A stretch of DNA of 6,399 nucleotides, taken from contig JBEKZI010000103.1 of the NCBI GenBank assembly GCA_049510055.1, forward strand, positions 1 to 6,399, given 5' to 3'. Below are positions 1-6,041 of this stretch, one piece after another (the first letter of the stretch is position 1; each line of letters begins with the position of its first letter). This DNA is from JALHTV01 sp049510055 (GTDB taxonomy: Bacteria > Planctomycetota > Phycisphaerae > SM23-33). The position numbers and the translations under genes were made by a program. Under the pieces are notes generated by a model. The model was not told the origin of the DNA. It did no database searches and was given only the letters and a program-made list of their open reading frames with translations.

Positions 1-2149
1 CCGCCGCTCGCTGAAATATCTCTGGCCTTACCGCGGCCGAATTGCCATCGCGCTGGTCTGCGTGCTGTTCATCGGCAGCCTGTGGGGCGGCGGGCTGGGG
101 CTGATGTTCCCCGGGGCCAAAATTCTCCTGTCGGACGAGGGCCTGCACGGCTGGGGCTATAAGGTCATCGCCGACAAGCGGCTGGGCATCTCTTCCATCC
201 AGAGCACGGTATCGATCGCCGGCGCCCCGCCGCAGATGGCGGTGCAGATCGTCCGCGTGGATGAAGGCAAACTGGCCGCCAAGGCCGGGCTGAAGGCCAA
301 ACAGTGGATCGTCGACCTGGCCGAGCCGGCGGCTGCATCGGCCCCCGCGCCCTATGGAGACCCGGTGCAGGCCCTGGCCTTCGCCGCCCCGGATCGTCCC
401 GTCGTGCTGAAAATCTACGACCAAAGCGCCCATCGCCTCACCGACGTGTCCGTCACGCTGCCGGCCCTGCAAGGCCCCTACTTGTTTGTGAGGGACCTGT
501 TCCACCGAATTCCCCAGCCGAAGGACCAGGCCAGGCGTTTTCCGCTGTTCGTGGGACTGCTGGTCGTGGTGCTGGTGGTGACGATCCTGAGAACGACGAT
601 GACGTTCGTGCAGGAGTACCTCATCGGCACGGCCATCTGGCAAGGCATGATGGACCTGCGGTGCGAGAACTACGACACCGTGCTGCGCATGCCGACGACG
701 TTCTTTTCCGAAAAGGGGGTCAGCGACGCCACCAGTCGATTCATTCAGGACACCAACGAGCTGGCCCGCGGCCAGAACACGCTGCTGGGCAAGACGCTCG
801 TGGAGCCGGCCAAGGCGGTGGGCTCGCTGCTGCTGGCGTTGATGATGTCCTGGCCGCTGACGCTGATGGCGATGGTGGCCGGGCCGCCGGCCTACCTGCT
901 GATCCACCGCTTCGGCCAAAAGATGCACAAGGCCTCCCGACGGTCGCTGGAAAGCTGGTCGAACATGCTGGCGGTGCTGGGCGAGACGCTCCAGGGCATC
1001 CGCGTGGTGAAGGCCTACACGATGGAAGGGGCCGAACGGCTGCGGTTCTTCCGCGTCAACCGCGCCTTGCTGAAACAGCAGGCCCGCATGGAACGCCTGG
1101 ACGCGGCCACCAGTCCGACCGTCGAGGCGCTGGGGATCGTCACCGGCATGATCGCCGCCGCCGTGGCGGGGTACCTGGTGTTCGTGGGCTGGTCGTGGGG
1201 CGAGTTCTTCTACCGCATGGACCGCGATAAGTTCCTCACGTGGATGGTGGCCCTGTTCGCCCTGTTCGATCCGGTCCGCAAGCTGGCGAAGGTATCAATG
1301 CGCTTCCAGCAGTCCGAGGCGGCGGCCAAGCGCGTCTTCGAGTTGCACGACACGCCCCGCGAGCCGCACACGGTCGGCGCCCCGCCGCTGCCCCGCCATC
1401 GCAAGACCATCGAGTTCCGCGACGTCAGCTTCCGCTACCCCTCGGCTGTGGAGGACGCCGTGCGGAACGCCAACCTGTGCATCAAGGCGGGGCAGACCGC
1501 CGCCGTCGTCGGACCCAACGGCAGCGGCAAGACCACGCTGATGTCCATGGTGCCGCGCCTGCTGAATCCGACGAGCGGGAAGATCCTCATCGACGGCATC
1601 GACATCGCCACCGTCTCGCTGAAGTCGCTGCGGCAGCAGATCGGCCTGGTCACGCAGGACACGGTCCTGTTCCACGCCACCGTGGCTGAGAACATCGCGT
1701 ACGGCAAGCGGCGGGCGTCGCAGGAGGAGGTCCTGGCCGCGGCGAAAAAGGCGTTCGTCGACGAGTTCATTCAGCACCTCCCCGACGGCTTCAACACCCT
1801 CGTGGGCGAGTACGGCGCGACCCTGTCGGGCGGGCAGAAGCAGCGCATCTCCATCGCGCGGGCGATCCTCCGCGACCCGGCCATCCTCATCTTCGACGAG
1901 GCCATGAGCCAGGTCGACGCCGAATCCGAAAACCGCATCCACCAGACCTTGGCGGAGTTCACCAAAGGCCGCACCACGCTGCTGATCGCCCACCGCTTCG
2001 CCACGGTCCTGGCGGCCGACCTCATCGTGGTCATGAACGCCAGCGCCATCATCGACAGCGGCACGCATCAGGAACTGCTCGGCCGCTGCGATCTGTACCG
2101 CACCCTCTACCAGACCCAGTTCCTGGACTCCGGCGGACAGGTACCGTGA
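1..2149 (+). CDS. ABC exporter, fused permease-ATPase (MsbA/lipid-exporter-like), 5'-partial
   Basis: This is a half-transporter of the type I ABC exporter family; two copies would normally pair to pump a lipid, glycolipid or drug out of the inner membrane using ATP. The frame is open from nt 2 with no stop, and the residues before the GTG at 62 read as a typical cytoplasmic lead-in plus TM1 (LKYLWPYRGRIAIAL), so the true start lies left of the window. From nt 2 there are 715 residues. TM1 is at nt 40-112, a PDZ-like extracytoplasmic insert at 182-470, TM2 at 541-588, and TM3-6 between about 812 and 1285. The ATPase domain runs from about 1409 to 2090: A-loop Tyr479, Walker A GPNGSGKTT from 504, Q-loop Gln552, signature LSGGQKQR from 608, Walker B ILIFDE 628-633 with catalytic Glu633, D-loop SQVD instead of the usual SALD, and H-loop His664. 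All catalytic motifs are intact. The substrate cannot be read from the sequence; the glycosyltransferase next door hints at an envelope lipid. Confidence 0.93.
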   Translation, partial: RRSLKYLWPYRGRIAIALVCVLFIGSLWGGGLGLMFPGAKILLSDEGLHGWGYKVIADKRLGISSIQSTVSIAGAPPQMAVQIVRVDEGKLAAKAGLKAKQWIVDLAEPAAASAPAPYGDPVQALAFAAPDRPVVLKIYDQSAHRLTDVSVTLPALQGPYLFVRDLFHRIPQPKDQARRFPLFVGLLVVVLVVTILRTTMTFVQEYLIGTAIWQGMMDLRCENYDTVLRMPTTFFSEKGVSDATSRFIQDTNELARGQNTLLGKTLVEPAKAVGSLLLALMMSWPLTLMAMVAGPPAYLLIHRFGQKMHKASRRSLESWSNMLAVLGETLQGIRVVKAYTMEGAERLRFFRVNRALLKQQARMERLDAATSPTVEALGIVTGMIAAAVAGYLVFVGWSWGEFFYRMDRDKFLTWMVALFALFDPVRKLAKVSMRFQQSEAAAKRVFELHDTPREPHTVGAPPLPRHRKTIEFRDVSFRYPSAVEDAVRNANLCIKAGQTAAVVGPNGSGKTTLMSMVPRLLNPTSGKILIDGIDIATVSLKSLRQQIGLVTQDTVLFHATVAENIAYGKRRASQEEVLAAAKKAFVDEFIQHLPDGFNTLVGEYGATLSGGQKQRISIARAILRDPAILIFDEAMSQVDAESENRIHQTLAEFTKGRTTLLIAHRFATVLAADLIVVMNASAIIDSGTHQELLGRCDLYRTLYQTQFLDSGGQVP
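182..470 (+). other. PDZ-like domain inserted between TM1 and TM2 of the ABC exporter
   Basis: About 95 residues (61-156 counted from nt 2) separate TM1 from TM2, where MsbA-type exporters normally have a short external loop. The segment opens with LGIS, then shows VQIVRVDEGKLAAKAGLK followed by QWIVDL. It ends with PVVLKIYDQ and VSVTLP. This order matches the PDZ pattern of HtrA/DegP-like and site-2-protease-like proteins: a carboxylate-loop strand, a V-x-x-V-x-x-G-x-x-A-x-x-A-G-L-x core, and a closing V-x-V-T-L strand. A short Ala/Pro run (AEPAAASAPAP) sits in the middle. By topology the domain should face the periplasm. The call rests on motif reading by eye; the role (substrate or partner binding) is inference. 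Confidence 0.7.
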
Positions 2150-4497
2150 GCGAACAGGATTCACAGGCCGGAACCCTTCCCGCCGGCGTCCTGACCGTCG
2201 GCGTGCTGGCGGCGGCTATCGCGATCCTCTGGGCGGCCATCCGCCTGCCGGCCGCCGTCCTGAACGCCGCCAAAACCGCCATCACCGAGGGCGGCCTGGT
2301 CGCCCTGATCGTCGTCGCCGCCGGCGGGTTGGGGTACCCGCTCGTCCGGCGGTTCTGCAAGGACGACGTGCCGACGGGGCTTCGCGCGGCCACCGCGGCG
2401 CTGACGGGTTTATGGCTTCTGGGTGCGGCCGTGCTGGCGGTCGGCTCGCTGACGCATGGCTTGCTGAAGGTCTGGATATGGTGGCCGGTGGTCGCCGCGG
2501 GAGTGGCCCTGGCGGCCTGGCAGGGGCGGGCGCGACTGGAGGCCTGGCGGCGGCCCACCCATCTGGACGGCCGATCGCTGGTGTGGGTCCTCGTCGCGCT
2601 GGCGGTGGGACTATGGGTGGCCGGGGCGATGCTGCCGCCGGGTTTCATGACCGCGTTCGGCGACGACTACGACGTGCTGGAGTATCACCTGCAACTGCCT
2701 CGCCAGTATTACCTGGATCAGCACGTCGCGGCGCTGCCTAACAACGTGTACAGCCACTATCCCCTCGGCGGGGAAATGCTGTTCCTGCTGTGCATGATCC
2801 TGCGCGGCGGGGCCTACGAGGGCATGTATGCCGCCAAGCTGATGCACGGGGCGTTCGGCGTGCTGGCGGTGGCGGCGATGTTCTGGGGCCTGCGGCGCCA
2901 AGAGGATTCGCGCGCCCGATTCTCCGTGGCCCTGCTGGCCACCACGCCGCTGGTGATTTACCTGGGCTGGCTGGCGATGGTCGAGCTGGCGGAGGTCGCC
3001 TATCTCGTCGCGGCCCTGCTGTGGTTGAGGCAATGGATGCGGTCGCCCTCGGCCGGGGCGGCCTTGGCCGTCGGAGCGATGCTCGGCGGAGCTTGCGCGG
3101 CCAAATATTTGTCAGTGGGCTTCGTCCTGGGCCCGATCGTCGTCGTCATGCTCGCTTGGCCGCTGATGACCCGCCGGCTGGCGCTGCTGGGGCACGTCGT
3201 GGCCGCAGCGGCGGTGGCGGCGGTGCTATTCTCGCCTTATCTTGTGCGCAATACCCTCTCGACGGGCAATCCGATGTTCCCGCTCGCCAGCGAATTCTTC
3301 AGCCGGCCGAGCTTCTGGCCCGCCGAGTGCCAGCAACGGTGGCTCAACGGACACGGCCCGCAATTCAAGCCGCCGGTCCCCCAGCCCGCCGGCTACGAGG
3401 CGCCGCCTCCCCCAACGCGATTGGAATTGTTCTGCCAGAATTTCGTGCTGTCGGACCCGCTCAGTCCGCTGATCAAGCTTCTGGCCGCTGTGGCTGTTTG
3501 CGTGGTGATTGCGACCACGAAACAGCGGGATCCGTGGGACTGGGCGCTGGTGGCGGTGCTGGCGACGCAACTGGCGGTCTGGGTCGCCGCGATTCACGGC
3601 ATGCCCGATCGGTTCGCCGTTTTGACCATCGTGCCGATGGTGCTGCTGAGCGGCGGAATGCTCGCGCGGCTGGGGCGAGTGCAGACCAACCCGTTCCGCA
3701 AGGACAAGGACGCAGCCAGGCCCTCGTACGGCCCCTGGGGCATGTTGCCGGCCGTGGCGGCCGTGGTTACCACGGCGGCCGTCAACCTGATCATCGGCTA
3801 CAACATCTACCGCGAAGCGGGTTCTCCGCCCAACCCCCTGACGGGAACACCGGCCAGCCCCCCTTTATCGGTGCACGGTATCCCGGGGGACCTTGTTGCT
3901 GCTGATATGATCCCTCTACAATTGCCCGCCAACTCCCGTATCCTGCTCATTGGTGAAGCCAGGGCCTTCTACTTTCCGCCTCATACCGCCTATGCGACGG
4001 TCTTCAACGCCCAGCCGCTGGACGAAATGATTCGCCAGGGGCTGTCCCCCGCGGCCATCCTGGCGCAGTTGCGCCGCGACGGCATCACGCATTTGTGGTT
4101 TAATTGGTCTGAGATTTCTCGTCTGGCGGTGACCTACGGCTTCCCCGCCTCCCTCAGCGCCGAGCTGCTCGATCGCTGGCGCGACGGCCGGCCGCCGAGC
4201 CTGCCGATCCTCCGGCAACTGCAAGCCCTGGGCATGACGGTGGCTGAGCAGATCGAGATACCCTCGCCGGCGACCGCTCCGGCCTCCGCGCCGGCGTCGG
4301 CACCGGCGACCACGCCGGCCCATGCGGCCAAAGCGGCTCAAGCAACTAAACCGGCCCCGCCAGCTAAGTCAGCCCATGCGACAAAACCGGCTCCGGCGAC
4401 TGCATCCGCTCCTACCAGCCAACCGGCTTGGCCGGTGATTACCATCTACGCGTTGCCAAAACCGCCACCTGTGGTGAGCGCAGTCGAACCACCGTAG
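2146..4497 (+). CDS. Polytopic GT-C (ArnT/PMT-like) glycosyltransferase family membrane protein
   Basis: This 783-residue protein is probably a membrane glycosyltransferase that moves a sugar from a polyprenyl-phosphate carrier to an acceptor on the outer face of the inner membrane. About 11-13 hydrophobic helices fill residues 14-560. The first large external loop, after about residue 165, carries the acidic motif DDYDVLEYHLQLP (173-185), then YSHYPLGGEMLF. This is the usual GT-C position of catalytic or metal-binding Asp residues. A later RNTLSTGNPMFP (368-379) matches the N-P-x-x-P loop of this superfamily, and MPDRF lies near the last helices. Residues 586-700 form a soluble C-terminal domain beginning NSRILLIGEARAFYF (596-610), a Rossmann-like strand-turn common in this protein group. 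A low-complexity segment (706-761) precedes a final strand, WPVITIYAL. The GTG start overlaps the exporter stop by 4 nt, with only a weak GGACAGG upstream, suggesting coupled translation. The last residues, PPVVSAVEPP, come from a DNA repeat. Donor and acceptor are unknown. Confidence 0.78.
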   Translation: MSEQDSQAGTLPAGVLTVGVLAAAIAILWAAIRLPAAVLNAAKTAITEGGLVALIVVAAGGLGYPLVRRFCKDDVPTGLRAATAALTGLWLLGAAVLAVGSLTHGLLKVWIWWPVVAAGVALAAWQGRARLEAWRRPTHLDGRSLVWVLVALAVGLWVAGAMLPPGFMTAFGDDYDVLEYHLQLPRQYYLDQHVAALPNNVYSHYPLGGEMLFLLCMILRGGAYEGMYAAKLMHGAFGVLAVAAMFWGLRRQEDSRARFSVALLATTPLVIYLGWLAMVELAEVAYLVAALLWLRQWMRSPSAGAALAVGAMLGGACAAKYLSVGFVLGPIVVVMLAWPLMTRRLALLGHVVAAAAVAAVLFSPYLVRNTLSTGNPMFPLASEFFSRPSFWPAECQQRWLNGHGPQFKPPVPQPAGYEAPPPPTRLELFCQNFVLSDPLSPLIKLLAAVAVCVVIATTKQRDPWDWALVAVLATQLAVWVAAIHGMPDRFAVLTIVPMVLLSGGMLARLGRVQTNPFRKDKDAARPSYGPWGMLPAVAAVVTTAAVNLIIGYNIYREAGSPPNPLTGTPASPPLSVHGIPGDLVAADMIPLQLPANSRILLIGEARAFYFPPHTAYATVFNAQPLDEMIRQGLSPAAILAQLRRDGITHLWFNWSEISRLAVTYGFPASLSAELLDRWRDGRPPSLPILRQLQALGMTVAEQIEIPSPATAPASAPASAPATTPAHAAKAAQATKPAPPAKSAHATKPAPATASAPTSQPAWPVITIYALPKPPPVVSAVEPP
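4261..4428 (+). other. Ala/Pro/Thr/Ser/Lys low-complexity segment in the glycosyltransferase
   Basis: Residues 706-761 are almost only Ala, Pro, Thr, Ser and Lys. First comes an AP/SAP run (ATAPASAPASAPATTPAH), then a Lys-containing part in which ATKPAP appears twice, with different codons each time. The segment is presumably disordered. It lies between EQIEIP and WPVITIYAL, two stretches that look like paired strands of the soluble domain, so it may be an expanded hairpin loop rather than a true tail. The Lys part uses more A-ending and T-ending codons (gca act aaa, gct aag tca) than the surrounding gene. Confidence 0.75.
4468..4490 (+). repeat. Short hairpin repeat, copy 1 (end of glycosyltransferase gene)
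   Basis: This 23-bp stretch matches positions 4617-4639 at 21 of 23 bases; the two differences are adjacent (gc here, aa there). GTGGT at 4471-4475 can pair with ACCAC at 4488-4492, giving a 5-bp stem around a 12-nt loop. The core TGAGCGCAGTCGAA resembles the short TGAGCGnAGTCGAA elements I recall being scattered through many environmental bacterial genomes; that link is from memory. Here it supplies the C-terminal residues PVVSAVEP just before the stop codon. Confidence 0.72.
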
Positions 4498-4501
4498 GAG
4501 G
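4496..4501 (+). promoter_or_regulatory. Shine-Dalgarno AGGAGG for pabB
   Basis: A perfect AGGAGG overlaps the TAG stop of the glycosyltransferase and lies 4 nt before the ATG at 4506. It fixes the pabB start at 4506 and argues against the in-frame TTG at 4428. Ribosomes terminating on the upstream gene would stop directly on this site, so re-initiation is likely. Confidence 0.85.
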
Positions 4502-4505
4502 CCGC

Positions 4506-6041
4506 ATGCTTCCCCTTCATGAGCCCCTCAAAGCGCAACTCCTCTGGCGGCGGCTGGACCTGGAGGCCCGGCCCATCGACCTGCTAGACGCCCTGGGTGG
4601 TGAGCTTGCCGAACCGCCTGTGGTGAGCAAAGTCGAACCGCAAGACGTGGCATTGCTGGAGTCTTCCGCAGTGGACGATCGCTACGGCCAGTACTCCATT
4701 CTGGCCTGCCGGCCCATCGAGGTCCTGACGCTGCGCGACGGGCTCCTCCGCAACCGCCGCGGGGGGGTGCTGGCGGCCGATGATGAGGCCATCTGGCGGG
4801 CGCTGCACCAGGCCTTCGCCGCCGTGCACCTGGCGGCCGGGCGGCGCGAATGCCCCTACGTGCCCGGATGGATCGGCTACCTGGGTTATGAGTTGGGGCG
4901 GCACGTCGAGCGGCTCCCCGGCCGGGCCCGCCGCGACGGCCTATCAGACGACTTGCGGCTGGCCTTCTTCGACGCCCTGGCCGTGTACGACGCGATGGAG
5001 CGCACCTGGTGGCTGGCGGAACTGCGGTTCGACGACCCGCCGGCCGGTGCGGGGCAGGCGGCGGCCACCCTTCTTGGAGCAGCGCGGATCGCCGCTAATC
5101 AGCCACCGCCCCTCGACTGCGCTCTGGACAGGCGGTTGGACGATGTGCTGGAGACCGACGCGGCCGACCCGGTCTTGCTGCCGGCGGCGGAGGCCAGTTC
5201 CAACTTCACCCCCCGCCAATACGAGCAGGCCGTCGCGCGAGCCATCGACTACATCGCGGCCGGCGACATCTTTCAGGTAAACCTCTCCCAGCGTCTGGTG
5301 GTGCAGCCGTGCCCGCCCCCGGAGGCCATCTACCGCGCCCTGCGGCGGCGCAACCCCGCCTGGTACGCCGCGTACCTGCGGTTCCCTTCGGCGGCCGGGC
5401 CGTGCGCGATCGCCTCCAGCTCGCCGGAGCTTTTCCTCCGCCTGCGGGACGGTTGCGTGACCACGCGACCCATCAAGGGCACGCGCCCGCGGACGGGCCA
5501 GGCGGACCAGGACCGCGCCGCGGCCGCGGACCTCTGGAGTAGTCCCAAGGACAACGCCGAGCTGGCCATGATTATCGACCTGCTGCGAAACGACCTGGGC
5601 CGCGTGTGCCGCTACGGGAGCATCCGCGTGACCGAGCCGCGAACGCTGGAAACGCACCCGACGGTCTTTCACCTGGTCGGCACCGTCCAGGGGCGTCTGC
5701 GCGACGGCGTCGGGCCGGCGGAACTGCTGCGGGCGACGTTTCCCGGCGGCTCGATCACCGGGGCGCCCAAGATTCGCGCGATGGAGATTATCGACGAGCT
5801 GGAGGGCCTGGCGCGAGGCGTCTACACCGGCTGCGTGGGCATCGTTGGGGCGGATGGCGGCAGCGAGTGGAACATCGCCATTCGCACCGTCGTCTGCCAC
5901 GGCAACCGGGCGATGGTGCAGGTCGGCGGCGGCATCGTGGCCGACTCGCAACCGCCGGCCGAATACCGCGAGACGATGGACAAGGCCCGCGCCCTGCTGG
6001 AGGCCATCGCCCAAGTCCAGGCCGTGAGGGTGGCGCCATGA
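4506..6041 (+). CDS. pabB: Aminodeoxychorismate synthase component I (PabB)
   Basis: PabB converts chorismate, with ammonia supplied by the glutaminase PabA, into 4-amino-4-deoxychorismate for p-aminobenzoate and folate synthesis; it acts in the cytoplasm. The protein has 511 residues. The N-terminal domain shows LLESS (50-54), YGQYSILACRP and WIGYLGYEL (122-130), shared by TrpE and PabB. The chorismate-binding domain begins near NFTPRQYEQAV and includes GDIFQVNLSQR, SSSPE with Glu308, RPIKGT with Lys324, DLLRNDLGR (358-366), ETHPTVFHLV and PGGSITGAPK (413-422). Lys324 is the key discriminator: PabB has PIKGT, with the lysine known to attack chorismate C2, where TrpE has PIAGT. The Glu308-Lys324 spacing of 16 equals E258-K274 of E. 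coli PabB. PGGSITGAPK also fits PabB better than the TrpE form. No PabA or PabC domain is fused and neither gene is in view. Residues 37-45 (PPVVSKVEP) come from a DNA repeat. Automated annotation may well call this trpE. Confidence 0.88.
   Translation: MLPLHEPLKAQLLWRRLDLEARPIDLLDALGGELAEPPVVSKVEPQDVALLESSAVDDRYGQYSILACRPIEVLTLRDGLLRNRRGGVLAADDEAIWRALHQAFAAVHLAAGRRECPYVPGWIGYLGYELGRHVERLPGRARRDGLSDDLRLAFFDALAVYDAMERTWWLAELRFDDPPAGAGQAAATLLGAARIAANQPPPLDCALDRRLDDVLETDAADPVLLPAAEASSNFTPRQYEQAVARAIDYIAAGDIFQVNLSQRLVVQPCPPPEAIYRALRRRNPAWYAAYLRFPSAAGPCAIASSSPELFLRLRDGCVTTRPIKGTRPRTGQADQDRAAAADLWSSPKDNAELAMIIDLLRNDLGRVCRYGSIRVTEPRTLETHPTVFHLVGTVQGRLRDGVGPAELLRATFPGGSITGAPKIRAMEIIDELEGLARGVYTGCVGIVGADGGSEWNIAIRTVVCHGNRAMVQVGGGIVADSQPPAEYRETMDKARALLEAIAQVQAVRVAP
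4617..4639 (+). repeat. Short hairpin repeat, copy 2 (inside pabB)
   Basis: This is the second copy of the 23-bp element, 149 bp after the first and within the pabB N-terminal region. It encodes PVVSKVEP, the same peptide phase as copy 1 although the two genes are in different frames. The stem is kept as GTGGT (4620-4624) with ACCGC (4637-4641), using one G-U pair in RNA. It falls in a loop between the PIDLLDALGG helix and the DVALLESS strand, where a small insertion should be tolerated. Confidence 0.72.
6026..6030 (+). promoter_or_regulatory. Shine-Dalgarno-like GAGGG for the siroheme gene
   Basis: GAGGG lies inside the last codons of pabB, 7 nt before the ATG at 6038. It supports that ATG as the start, together with the ATGA overlap with the pabB stop. 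Confidence 0.6.

Noticed and set aside
62..64. GTG at 62 as the start of the ABC exporter
   Set aside because: The frame stays open to the left edge, and the residues encoded from nt 2 (LKYLWPYRGRIAIAL) are a normal exporter N-terminal lead-in and first half of TM1. Starting at 62 would cut TM1 in two.
1901..1924. D-loop SQVD instead of SALD as a sign of a degenerate ATPase site
   Set aside because: Walker A, Q-loop, signature, catalytic Glu and H-loop His are all present. D-loop variation at the middle positions is tolerated in working exporters.
1295..2164. Minus-strand open frame (289 codons) opposite the ATPase domain
   Set aside because: The sense strand carries every ABC ATPase motif in order. 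The antisense product has no recognisable feature.
2790..3905. Long plus-strand open frame (371 codons) inside the glycosyltransferase gene in another frame
   Set aside because: The translation is Arg/Gly/Ala-rich with no membrane segments or motifs, while the overlapping frame encodes a coherent polytopic protein.
4471..4492. Hairpin at the end of the glycosyltransferase gene as a transcription terminator
   Set aside because: The stem is only 5 bp with a 12-nt loop, no T-run follows, and a strong ribosome-binding site for the next gene comes immediately after. It is better explained as a repeat element.
4428..4505. Upstream in-frame TTG (4428) as the pabB start
   Set aside because: It would overlap the glycosyltransferase by 70 nt, has no good ribosome-binding site, and adds residues unlike the family. 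The ATG at 4506 has a perfect AGGAGG 4 nt upstream.
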